Shown: positions 1-10,800 of the stretch, in pieces
How positions within the stretch are numbered: the first letter of the stretch is position 1
Layout: each line of letters begins with the position of its first letter
Origin: Kondoa malvinella
Lineage: Eukaryota; Basidiomycota; Agaricostilbomycetes; Agaricostilbales; Kondoaceae
NCBI GenBank assembly: GCA_039545315.1
Contig: BCIM01000001.1
Coordinates: 1,955,783-2,019,782, forward strand
Direction: 5' to 3'
Length of the DNA: 64,000 nucleotides
The notes under the pieces: model-generated
Database searches by the model: none
The model's input: the letters and a program-made list of their open reading frames with translations, nothing else
Told to the model about the DNA's origin: nothing
Made by a program: the position numbers and the translations under genes

Positions 1-2
1 CA

Positions 3-534
3 AAGCTGGTGTTTCCCGGTAGACCAAGATGCGGATTTTGCAATGCTTGTTACAGCTATCAGCAACGAAATGGTATACCCAGGCCATTCACTCTATTTCG
101 CCCTGGCAAGACGTCGCTCGGCAGCGTTGACAGAGTTTTCAAGCATGTCACGACGAGCAGGGAACGCAAAGACCCGATCGCAGAAGTCAATGTAGAGGAC
201 AAGGAGGGACATCTGGAAAGCGACTCGCTGACTCTGCCTCGTCTCATTCCTACCGCAGTGACCGTCGAAAGCGAGAGAGACATTGCGGCCTTTTCAGACG
301 CTTTACGGCGTTTGAGTCCATGCCTGGGTCCTGCTGTTGCCTTGAAGCTGTGGAAGAAGGGCGTGCGAGGAGTAGAGGATCTGCCTCAGCTGCAATGGCA
401 TGAGTTTCACGATTTGATGGGTGTTCACCGGTCAGTCACCTCTGTACAATACTTTGGCTCTGCTCATTGACTGTAGCATGCTGATCGAGATCGAGATTAA
501 AAGCATGAAAAGCCAGCAGAGAGAAGTCGCATGA
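3..534 (+). CDS. GATA-type zinc-finger protein, C-terminal part (5' end outside window)
   Basis: Open in frame from the left edge, so only the C-terminal part is present. The first residues hold the second half of a GATA-type zinc finger: C-N-A-C followed by Y, a spaced G and an R-P pair (positions about 30-95), which matches the CNAC...G..RP signature of GATA factors. The first CxxC of the finger would lie upstream of the window. About 60 residues further on, a short helical stretch ending near 430 (LSPCLGPAVALKLWKKG) resembles a SAM-like bundle; this is a weak reading. The last intron is 431-476 (GTCAGT...TGTAG) and the final exon stops at 532-534. By family, a DNA-binding nuclear regulator. 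The target cannot be told. It converges on the FAD monooxygenase with only 48 bp between stop codons. Confidence 0.6.
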
Positions 535-582
535 GCAGAAGCTGGACAATGAGACACATCTAATACGATTCCGCTTGTACAT

Positions 583-2272
583 TCACATTGACGCAAAAAG
601 TTCATTGTACTTCTCTTCAGCATTCTTGATGCAGTCGTGAGCATACAAAGTTGATTGTGTCGTCCTTTGCAATTGATCAGCGCGCATATCTGAATCGTTA
701 CGAGGAAGCCTTACTTGTCGACCGCCTTGTCTGGATTCGATCCGCCCGATGCTTTGGCTTTTCTGAACGCTTCGTTGCGTGCATCTTGAGCTGCTTTGTC
801 TTTGAGATGCATTTGTTTTCTGCTCATCATAGCATGTCAAAGCAGGAACGAAGAGCAACATAAGCTACGTACCCATTAGCAGCTGCCGTTTCGACCGCCC
901 AATCTGCTCTGCCCTTCCGCAATGCTTGGTAAACTCGTAAAGCCTTGTTGATCTCTTCTTTCGATCGAACTTTGCTCATGACCACCCCAAGCACCGCTCC
1001 GTCCTACATTCTCATTAATGAATGCTAAGCAGTCATCAGCGGAAGTACCTCTATCGCCAAAGCTGCACCCTGAGCCAGATCTACATCTCTATCAGCTCGA
1101 TCCGCCTCGCTGACAATACACTCACGAGGTAAAGTAGGATGGCAAGCATCACCAACCAAACACAGATTCCCTTCTACCCAAGAAGGCAAAGGATGATGAA
1201 CGCGCAACTTCCACTCCAACACATCCGCATCAGGCACGAGATGCAAGAGCTTCTGGACTCGAGGGTTGTACATTTCGAATGTTTCCAGCATTTCTGCTCG
1301 CGAGCCTGAAGCTGTCCAGTTGTCACCTTCGGCAAAGTGGATATCCTGGAGGATATCAGATGAGCGCCTGCAAGGCAGCAAAGACATACAGGATGGGCAG
1401 TAGACATGTTGAAGACTGTGCCGCCGCATATGGGGTAAGCGATAATGTGTCGGCCAGGAGCGATCCAGCGATACGAAGTGTTGTCGGTAAAGAATGGAAT
1501 GAGCTCGGGATCTTCCTTGATCTGATCTCTATGAATTAATATCCGGTAGGCAGCTTGATCAGTATCCACAACCGAATCCACTTGGCCTATGAAGGCATCA
1601 GCATTAATCAGAAGAACAGCACGACAGACCGACCTTCTTTCGCCAGCATGCTGCCTCTAGCTTTCGATTTCACTCCATCCGCTCCAATTATCAAATCATA
1701 CTCCTGCCATGATGACGATCCATCCCTGCTCTCTACCTTGATGCGCGGGGTACCTTCGAACTCATGTTCAGTAACTCTTTGGCCAACTTGAATCTTGATT
1801 CGATCTCCTTGCCGCCTCACACCTTCTAACAGCGTCTTTTGTAGGTCTTTTCGATGCAAGACCTAAATAAAGGGTCATTTAGGTGGTAGGCGGACGGGCA
1901 AAAGACGTACAATGAAAGGATAACCAAACTCTTCTTTAATGTACGAGTAATCAACTTTGGATAAGATCTCATCGCTGACCGCATCCAACACCTGAACACC
2001 TTTGAGCAGCGTAGCTTCTTTCGTAGCATAGTCTAACAGATCCCATTGATCCAAGATCCGAGCTACGTTCGGAGAGACGTTAATCCCAGCACCTACTTCG
2101 CCTATCTGTGCAACATCAGCTAACGTCTATATAATGAGATAGAGCTCACTGAAGAAGCTGCTTCAAGAACAGTACAAGTAAAGCCTTGATTCGCGAGCGC
2201 GATTGCAGATGATAATCCACCAACCCCGGCGCCAATGATAGCGACGCGACAGTTCTCCGCGAAAGAGCTCAT
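583..2272 (-). CDS. FAD-dependent monooxygenase (salicylate hydroxylase-like)
   Basis: Flavoprotein aromatic hydroxylase family: NAD(P)H-dependent hydroxylation of a small, usually aromatic, substrate. The start at 2272 gives the N-terminal dinucleotide-binding motif GAGVGGLSSAIAL (GxGxxG). The middle exon carries the DG motif (IIGADGVKSKAR, near 1680-1720). A later exon carries the FAD-ribityl GD motif (LVGDACHPTLP, near 1130-1160). Across a 38-nt intron the frame continues as RDVDLAQGAALAIE, and across another as DGAVLG, the usual order in this family. The last exons are Lys/Glu-rich and end with LYAHDC...ELFASM, close to the family's C-terminal tryptophan/tyrosine-Gly-x-Asp region. At least six short introns. 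Substrate unknown. It shares a 271-bp divergent promoter region with BCP1. Confidence 0.8.
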
Positions 2273-2543
2273 AATGATAGACAAGGTAGGAGGAATGATA
2301 GAGCAAAAGGACAAAGAATGGCCGATACCTGGAGAAGGAGAGGAAGAAATAACAGCCGAGGTTATGACAAGTCGCGAACAGCAAGAAACAGACGTTTGAT
2401 CGGTCACTGAGTGGATGTATACTGTCAATGAAGCTGCTGTAGCAATATCAGCTCATTCACGCGCTGGTCGTTCTCGCTAGACCTCGTCATGAATTTTTCC
2501 GACCGAGCCTTGTCAACTCACCACGATACCCTTCAACAGCACA

Positions 2544-3583
2544 ATGAGCGCAGGCAACAAGCGGAAACCAGGCAGCGACGAAGTAATGGAAACACCAGAT
2601 CTTGTCGACGTTGATTTCGACTTTTACGATTTCAAGGAAATTGACTATCACTCGCTTGGACTCTTGTTGAGGCAGCTTTTCTCGCATGACTCTGGCGAAT
2701 TCGATATCGCTGCTTTGACGAATTTCATGATTGAACACAAGTTTGGGAGCACGATAAAATGTGATGGAGAGGAAAGCGACCCGTATGCTTTTTGCACGGC
2801 TATCAACCTGAATACGCAGCAAGAGGTGCACTCTCTTCTTAATATCCTCACGTTGAAACCCGTCTGATCGATGTACAGAACGCTGCCATAGCTCAACTAA
2901 CAGCTTACCTGCTCAAGAAAACAACTTCAACCAAAGCGAAACCGATACATGACCTCTTATCCACTTTATCGACATCAGAATCGCATACCGGTCTGGTACT
3001 GAATGAGAGATTGATCAACATGCCAGCGCAAATCAGTGCACCTCTATTGAGGATATTAGGCGAAGAAGCTCAATCCGCTACAGCTGAAGTAAAAGCCCTT
3101 CCCTTCCCTTCCCTTCCTATAACTCGGCTGATGAACAACCCAGGGCAAAGCATACAATTTCTCTCAGCTTATCTACTTTTCCCGCATATTCGTGCCATCT
3201 GGAACAAACGCAGACGACACGACGATGGATCAAGAAGAAGAACCAACAAAACCAGCACCTAAAAAGTCGAAAAAGAAGAAACATCAATCTGCTACGCAAC
3301 CTGTTGCGCCTACAGCCGCGTCGAATGAATTCTTTGCTTATCACCCGGAAGACGAGGTGATTGAAAAGGTCAGTCTCTCTGTATCTCTCAAGGCACAAGT
3401 TGATGGATAGGCTCGTGGTATTCACAGTTTGCAACTTGCGTATGCGATTTCGACTTTGATAATTCACCTGAGCGAGGGGAAGATGCATTCGGCGTAGAAA
3501 CCAAAGGTCGACTTATGCTCGTACCGGCTGACAAGCTGGGAGATATTGCGTCTGCATTAGAAACGGAGGGACAAGCAGCATAG
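2544..3583 (+). CDS. BCP1: BCP1/BCCIP family protein
   Basis: Homologue of yeast Bcp1 and human BCCIP, a nuclear chaperone for ribosomal protein L23 that is also linked to export of a lipid kinase. The N terminus has the typical acidic VDVDFDFYDF segment followed by a helix with LLRQLF. Four exons join cleanly: intron 1 starts at GTGCACTC after NTQQE, intron 2 removes the CCCTTCCCTT-rich stretch near 3090-3150, and intron 3 ends at the CACAG just before FATCVCDFDFD. The third exon contains a lysine-rich patch (KKSKKKKHQ). The C terminus has the family signature GRLMLVPADKLGDI and stops at 3581-3583, 31 bp from the convergent neighbour's stop. Length about 270 residues, usual for the family. 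Confidence 0.85.
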
Positions 3584-3614
3584 CATTAGGATTGCATTGT
3601 AACAATACACTCAT

Positions 3615-5147
3615 TTAGGGAGACTGTGCGATTTTGCGCTTCTTTGCTGGTTTCTTGGGTTCTTCATCTGATTCCTCCTCTAAAGGATGCTTGTTGCGCC
3701 AATCAGCGTCAATGAGCCATTCTGGAGTTTCTTTAGGCGGTTCGGCGTCTTCCTTTGGTTCACCAACACGTCTTCGATAAGCTCGTTCAGGGGGTTTGAT
3801 GGTATCCAAGCGGTTGTACAAGCTTTTCAGAGATGCGCTGCGCCATTGAAGAGGTCGAACCAGGAACAATTTGCTCTTGTGGCCTGCTTGGGGCGCTCTC
3901 TTGCTCGATGCGAGTAAAGCGTCATCGTCCTTCTCTTCATCCTCTTCCTCTTTCGAAGACTCTTCGCTAGACATGTACTTGATCTGCACACCTTCGCCAT
4001 CAACCCATTGCCTTTCAGACTCTTTGAATCCCATCTCGGTCAATTCCTCTTCCAGCCCATCGCGATTCTTCAACACTTCCCAAGCTGATTTCCTCCTCTT
4101 TGTCTTCTCCTCCTTCATCCCACGCCGTCTGTTCTTTCTACGAGTCTCATCCTTTTTCGCTTTTTTCCCATCGTCCTGCCTCGCATCCCTCTCACGCCTC
4201 AAATTCACATAAGCAGAATCAACAGCCTTCTCCAAAGCAGACCAATCTTCCTCCGGTACATCTTTCCACCTCACGCCTTCGTCACGGACGCGCTGAACCT
4301 CTTTTTGAATCGCATCAGAGAATCGCTTGTTATCCTGAGAACCATTCATCGTCTTCTTCCAATGCCAGAACCATTGTTCTTTTGTTGTTCCGTCTGGTAG
4401 AGTGATGGTTTGATGTGACGTACCAGGCCAATCGGGTAAAGGGTCAGAAAAGGTTTTGAGGTTCATCATTTCGCACATGGTTGTCCGGACAGCGCGGGAG
4501 AGCTCTACTTTGCGGTTTTGGGCTCGAGCTTTAGTAGTACTTGCTGGACCTGGTGTCGTCTTGGCAGTAGACGGAGCGGCGCTTGTTGATGCTACTGGAC
4601 CTAAAGTGGACGGCTGTGGAGGTTGAGTCACACGCTGAGCTTCTGGACCGGGAGCCGTTGATTGACTAGGTAGACGACTTGCAATGATGTCAAGAGCAGC
4701 GTCTATGTCATCATTCTGTCCGAGCAGCGAGTTTGCAAATTGACGAATATCTCGACGCAAGCCCTCAGACGAAGGCGTCGATGATGCATTGTACTCCAGT
4801 ACATCGAGTCTCAGAGAGAAGCCAAGAAGCTTGGACATCGTTCAGCCCGCAAATTGTCTAACGCGGGAAAAGACACTCACGACATTGCTCAATGGCAACA
4901 AAATACGTGTGATGCGATCGCTGGGAACAGCTCCGCGAATCTCATGCAGTATATCAAGGACAGTCTGCGTCTGGGAAGATGTATGATGCGCAGGTGTTTC
5001 TAAAGCAGCTTGCGCTGAACTCGAAAGGGTGGAAGACGCTGCTTCAGTAGGATTCGCTTGAGATGAGACTGCACTTGATTTGGCTGCTTGAGCATCATTT
5101 TGAGCTTGTTGCTGTTGCGGTGCCGGAGCCATGAGAGCGTCGGCCAT
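3615..5147 (-). CDS. unknown charged nuclear-type protein
   Basis: Two open stretches in the same frame (5147-4842 and 4838-3615) are separated by a TGA and look like two genes. A GTGAGT...CCAAG intron of 51 nt removes the stop and keeps the frame, giving one protein of about 490 residues. The N terminus is Ala/Gln/Ser-rich. A helical part follows (VLDILHEIRGAV... LLGFSLRLDVLEYN ... LRRDIRQFANSLLG). The middle has a tryptophan-rich patch (EQWFWHWKKTMNG). Long Lys/Glu/Arg coiled regions come next and an acidic stretch follows, and the end is a basic nuclear-localisation-like tail (KKPAKKRKIAQ). I do not recognise the family. The composition suggests a nuclear protein, which is inference. The short distance to the BCP1 stop implies overlapping 3' UTRs. 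Confidence 0.6.
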
Positions 5148-5559
5148 TCTTCTGGCAAAAACCTGTGAAAAGTCTTGAATCAGAGACAGATTGATATGTC
5201 ACAGGGTGCACCCACTTCGCAAGACAGGAGAAAGGTACCAGAAGGACACCTAGCGCAACCTCAATGCAAATCTGAGAAGAGCGGATGGTGGACTCTGAGC
5301 AACATGACACCTTCTATGACGCGAGATGCAGCTCGAGTGTCGCTGAACGAAGTCTATAACATTATCGTGCAGCCTTATCAAACATATACAAATACACCTC
5401 TTAGCGGCCCAACGCTTCGCTGTCTTTGCGTGACGCTGAAGCCGAGCTGCCCCGCGTTTAGGCTCAAGAGAGAGCAGACCGAACTCCAGTGCTCTATTGC
5501 CTAAGGGCTGGTTAGGACGAAGAGGGCCATAGTTTGACAACCACTCACAGTTACATCGC
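5148..5559. other. intergenic, 412 bp
   Basis: Lies upstream of the charged protein (-) and downstream of the Fta4-like gene (-), so it should hold one promoter and one 3' UTR. Open stretches on both strands here have no recognisable protein features. Nothing else seen. Confidence 0.4.
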
Positions 5560-6324
5560 TCAGCTAGCCTTATCAAGGAGCTCCGAGCACTTGTCCAGTT
5601 CGTTGCCTAGAATCGTCCCCGGTACTGGCATATTTTGCTAGAAGGCATTCAGCTACGCGTTACCAGTGCAGAGATGGCTCACCTGTACCGCTTCAGGATG
5701 CAAAGAACGCGTCAAGCGATGTATCGTCTGAGCAGCATCAGTCGAATCGTACTTGAGAGCCAAAGTCAATGCTGACCTCGTACTGTGCCTTTTGCGCTTG
5801 TAGCGCGTCCCTCTTGCGCTGAGCTGCCTTCACTCGGACCAGTAATGCAGCATAAGCTTCCGCATCCTCGCCTTGATCGCCTGGCCATTCTTCTGGTAGA
5901 TCAGCGTACCAGCTTCTTATAGTCAAATTTAGCCTATAGTATGGTAAGGAGGAACTCACCTGTCTTTCGATAGATCTAGACTGACAGTCCCGTCCCTATC
6001 AATCTGCCTTTCAAGCTTACGTCGTTTCCTGAAGTTCTCCTCCTCCAATACTTCAAGCTGAGCTGCAGCTTGCTTGATAACACTGTATAGGTCACTCAAC
6101 ACGCGTTGACCTTCAATCATGTCTACTCACCTCGGCGCAAGTTTAGCAGACCGTTTGTCCTTCTGCGACGTCGACAAGGCTTTCAAGGCAACACTGAGCT
6201 CTTTGCTGCCTATTGCTGCGAGTCCTGGACGACCGGCAGCTCCTTCTGGCAGGGCAACAGGCGTTTGCAACAACTTGACTTGAGAATTGAGAAATTGGGC
6301 ATAGGGATTGGCTTTGGGAGGCAT
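5560..6324 (-). CDS. small coiled-coil protein, possible Fta4-like inner-kinetochore subunit
   Basis: Starts at MPPKANPYAQFLNSQVKLLQ and stops with LLDKAS at 5560-5562, about 200 residues in five or six exons. Exon joins are clean, for example DLSKD followed by RLNLTIRSWYADLPEEWP after a 26-28-nt gap, and HPEAVQ followed by QNMPVPGTILG. The N-terminal FLNSQVKLLQTPV and the central ELSVALKALS...VIKQAAAQLEVLEEE resemble the Fta4/Nkp1 family of the fungal inner kinetochore (FLRxQxRLLxxPL, followed by a long heptad region). The match is from memory and is weak. The protein is otherwise a charged coiled coil with an Ala/Lys/Arg-rich helix (VKAAQRKRDALQAQKAQYE). If correct it would act at the centromere. 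A generic coiled-coil protein is the alternative. Confidence 0.45.
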
Positions 6325-6523
6325 TGAGGGCAGCAACAGCACGGGAGACAGAGCGAGAGGTGTAGCCTGGCTGATTCGGACGTCAGGAGTGGTGCTAGGC
6401 GAAGGAAGACCTGCAGGTCCGCGGTGTCGGGCAAAGTGAGTCCGCTTCTGTCCCTTGGCAGTGTAGTGTCAACTGTGTGCTACAGACAAGTAACCGACTA
6501 TACAAGCATCACTGCAACGAGCC

Positions 6524-7689
6524 ATGAATCTGCTGGATTTGTCTGCAGAGCTACTTCTGGCCATCTTCGAGACGCTCGACACGCCTGCCCTGTATAATTT
6601 GCTCACTGTCTGCCGCCAGATCTCTCTATTGGTGAAAAGCGGTCCGATCTACAGACATGTCTGCTTCGAAAGTCTACAAAAGGCGACCAAATTCCTTTTC
6701 TATCTGCAGCGCAATATTCATTTGGCAGCGCAAGTGGTATCTCTAGACTTCGGTCGATGCATGCTGGCTCAAACGCAGTCCGCCGTTCAATTACCATACG
6801 CCTTGTCGCCGACGCATCTAGTTCACTTGTTGCCAAATTTGGCCAGAATACGAGAACTCCCAGTGTTTGAAGCCGAAATCGAACCCGTCATGCAGCGACT
6901 AGAAGACTTGCCGCTGTCGCACCTTTCTTTCTCTTCTTCAGCAGTCTACGGATTCTGCCACCCTACTTTTCGCGATCTTTTTCCCTTGTTGCGGCGAACT
7001 ACGACCTTGAAGCACCTTATGATAGGTAGGATACCTTGGGACGCAGAAATTCCGCCAGTGCCATTGCTTTATGCGCCAAATGTCATCACCTGTCCATTGT
7101 TTCGACTCCAATTATCCTTCGTTTCGAATTTCGATGATGAAGACTTGTGTCGCTTGATGTCAGCGTTCCGTCAACCTCTCAAAAGCCTCTACATCTCGTT
7201 TTGCGACAACCTCACCGGCGATGGCATATGTACCGCTCTCGAATTACAAGGTCAACATCTAGAAGATCTGCATATCGTCATCAGCAGTGAATCAGCAATC
7301 AAGTTCCCAGCCGACATTCTTCTGCCTTGCAGATCCTTGCAACAGGCACGCCTTTGGGGGAAGTGGCAAGACGGCACCTGCGTAATTGAAGTACCGCGTC
7401 AACTGCTTCGATTGTCTTTGTCGCTGGAAAATCTCCCCGTCTCCTGGCTGTGTGTCACTATTGCTAAATTTCCCCCTGCGTTGACCCGATTTCACCTTCG
7501 AACGGTTGATTATGTGATAGGTCACGAGTTGTCAGTGCTCAAGGTATGTAATAACATCTCGGTCATCTGTGCTACAAAGCTAAGCTGCTTGTGTATCAGA
7601 GTGTCTGCGCCGACCGGGACTTGCCTTGGAGAACAGTTTGTGGCAATTGGCAAGACGCATTCAGCATGGAGTACGCTGCTGTCGCCTGA
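6524..7689 (+). CDS. F-box protein
   Basis: The N terminus (LDLSAELLLAIFETLDTPALYNLL...VCRQISLL) is a typical F-box, the helical Skp1-binding module of SCF ubiquitin ligases. The rest has irregular leucine-rich segments (LKHLMIGRIP, LKSLYISFCDNLTG, LQQARLWGKW, LLRLSLSLENLP) that would form a substrate-recognition face. One intron near the 3' end (7544-7599, GTATGT...TATCAG) gives a stop at 7687-7689. Reading straight through it would instead run to 7756 with a less protein-like tail. It shares a 200-bp divergent promoter with the Fta4-like gene. Substrate unknown. A second F-box gene, broken by a stop, lies near 35-36.7 kb. Confidence 0.7.
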
Positions 7690-7857
7690 TGGTATGGATC
7701 GTGAGGCAATGTCAAAATCGGCAATAATGTACAATGGAAGCAATAGGTCGCAATAGCACCGGATCCGGCTGCCATGCAAAGAGTGTGCAGGCATGCTCAA
7801 GTCTATGTACACAACTACGTATCTATGATAAGGAAAATATAGCATCTGAATCAATGT

Positions 7858-10800
7858 CTATGCGATCTTAGCACCCTTCTGCTTTTTCTGCGGAACGAGA
7901 GAAGACATAAATCAACGCTGCAGTCTCTCGTTTGCGAAGTACAACATACCGGTACTCTCACCAGCCAGTAAAGGAAACAGGCAGCGAATGCGTTGAACTG
8001 TTTGCGACATGAGCGAATCGTGCTGATGAACACACTGCGAACTTACAATGATAAACACCTAGATAGCGAGTCAGCAAAAGAACTGCAGCGCTTAGATAGA
8101 CTTACCCATAAGATACCAATGTTCCGACCGACATTCGAGTACGAAGCCGTGAGCTGCGACAAGAAAGTATTTGTATCGCTGATCGGGCAGAAAGAGCACG
8201 CGGATTGAGCTGTAGGATCTTGAAGATAGCCTCCAAAGTTTGCGCGATATGGTTCGATATACTCGGCACATGATTGGCCCGTAGGTGGTTCGAAAGCCAG
8301 ATATTCAATGTCCGAGCACACGACGTTTGTGTTGGCGATGCCAGTTGTGAGCATGCCCTCGACCAGATACGTGAAGGGGCTGACTCTATAGTAAACACGC
8401 AAAGGTTTAGATATCGTCGAAGGCGTAAGAATGCAGACTTATCATAAAGATCCAGAAGCGAGGGAACTCGTTCGGACTGGCGAGTACACCTAACGCGCAC
8501 AATTGATCAGCACATGAGGCTCATTATTGTAGAAGCTGCAAACTCACCACAAAAGATGAGGGACAGTGAGAATATCAGGTTGGCGATATTTCCGGCAGCC
8601 TATCGACGGTGTCAATTCGATCTTCCTTGTTTTACAATTACTTTGCACACCTCAGCAGTGCTGCACAGATGGTCAGTGAGTGGCAGATGGCATGCAAGTG
8701 GCGGACTTACGCGATCGCGGCGACGGCCATGTGCGTGAAGGTCTAATTCGATGCGGTTTGAGCAACAATCAGCTGGACGACTGGTTTTCCTTACAGATGT
8801 GAAGAGCAAGAAGCATCTAGAGACCCATCAGTAAGTGCAGAGTGAATGATGTATCTGCTTACAGCAAAAACATGAACATCAGGAAGCCACGGAGATGGAC
8901 CTCGTCTGTAGGCACAGCGTTCTTATACAAGCCGATGGGATAGTACCTACATTGGTAAATTAGAGCGATCGGCGTCCAATGGCAGGGGACTTACCAGGTG
9001 AAGAAGATGAAGACAGCCTGGTCAACGCATGAGCAAGGTCGAACACTATGGCAATTACCGTCGCTTACCATAAGAGCGTTCCATGGGATCTCAACGAGGA
9101 TCTAAAGCGCAATTGCAAATTTGAGCGGACCGCGATTGTCTTTAAGGTAAGCTTACCATCGCAGCCATCCATACCTGCCAGCTGTATGCTTTGGAAGGTC
9201 GCTCTCGGACCTCATATAAAGCTCGCTGTGCGACAAAGTGCGGCTAGAGAATGTCGTCGTCAGCTTACTTGATGGACGGAAAAAGTGTCTCACCATGATT
9301 TGCTGGTTGAGTTGCCCAAAGCTGAAGGCGAGTTCAGAGCAGTCTGATAGGGTAGCAGTGACCTTACATTGTCAGAAGCAAGAAGACCGCAAACCTGCAA
9401 GAAGATGATTAGCCAATCCTCCGATGCAACCGTCAGACGGCTCACATCTGGTTCTGGAGTCCCTGTTGAGATGTGCCAGCATTAACGAAGCTGAAGCCGA
9501 TAAACAAACCACTGGCGACACAGAGGAGAACCTTTGAAGCGATATACGACCTAAAGAAGATGCCGCATTAGTGCGCCGCAAAAATAATCCCAGACGATGC
9601 AGAGAGACTCACGGTGTTCTCCAATATTGCTGGAAGACACGTTTCATCACAAGCATCTAGGAGGAACATCAGCCAAGCTTTGTCTGGTACAAGGAGCACA
9701 AACGAATTGGGCAGGGGTTGAAGCAGCAAATTCGCGGTAGGCAGTCTTGTCTTCTGGATTGCTCTCGACCTGCTGGGTAGTCTCTGGCAGGCTTTGTTTG
9801 TACTCTTCCAGCTGAGCGCGAACAGCTTTCTTCTCTTCCGAATCATTCCACGCTTCTGGCCAGTCGACTGAGGACACCATCTTAGCTAGAGCAGCACTGA
9901 GGTGAAGTCAGAGCCTACCGTCAGTTGTAGAGCCAGGTGCAGCACCAATGACCTGCGGCGATATCAGCAGAAGTAGTAAAATTAAAGATACAACTTTACA
10001 GCCAACATCCATTCGGCAGGATTTGCGTCAGGAGGGCAAGGGAAGCCGCCTTTCGACTCGAAGTACTTGGTCAAGACGTGGGCATTCTCTGTATTGAGTT
10101 GATTAGAGCAGGTAGCCTCAATGACATGCTGAACAAACCTCCGACTTCACCAAAGTATACAGTGCGACCCCTGCATTCCGGTCAGCCACAAAGCCAACAG
10201 TAAACACTGCACGTACCCTTTTGCCAGAAACAGTAGGCGATCAAATCGTTGGAAAAGCATAGCACTCGGCTTTACAGGCGCGTCAGCTTAGGCTGCGATT
10301 CAGATCAAAGGCGTACTTGATGGATGGTGCACAAGATAGCTTGACCGCTTTGCGATAGCTTTTCGAGAAGATCCAGAATTGCCCACGAGGTTTGCGAGTC
10401 CAAACCACTGGCTAGAAAGGGTTGCACGTATGAGCGGGAATGACGAGCAAACGAAGACGAAGACAGCCTTACTTGGCTCGTCCATGAATAGCAACAGTTG
10501 TGGCTGTGTGTGCATTAGTATTAGTATTGAGACGTTGGCAAGAAAGGCAAAAACGTACCTTTGCAGCCAATTCAACACCGATAGTCAATCTCTTTCGTTG
10601 TTCACTGTAGACCAGGTCAGATGACTACTAGGAGGTAATGACTCTTGCAGCTCACACATTCAGACCTTCACCAGGCACACCAACAACTGCATCTGCATAT
10701 TCTGACATATCTAGGAGCTTGATAACTTCATCGACATAGGCCAGCTTGTCTTCCTTGGATACATGTGCAGGCTGACGAAGAAGAGCAGAAAAGTTGAGTG

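Noticed and set aside
3615..5147. Two adjacent minus-strand genes split at 4838-4842
   Set aside because: Both stretches are in the same frame and a canonical 51-nt intron removes the TGA between them, so one gene is simpler.
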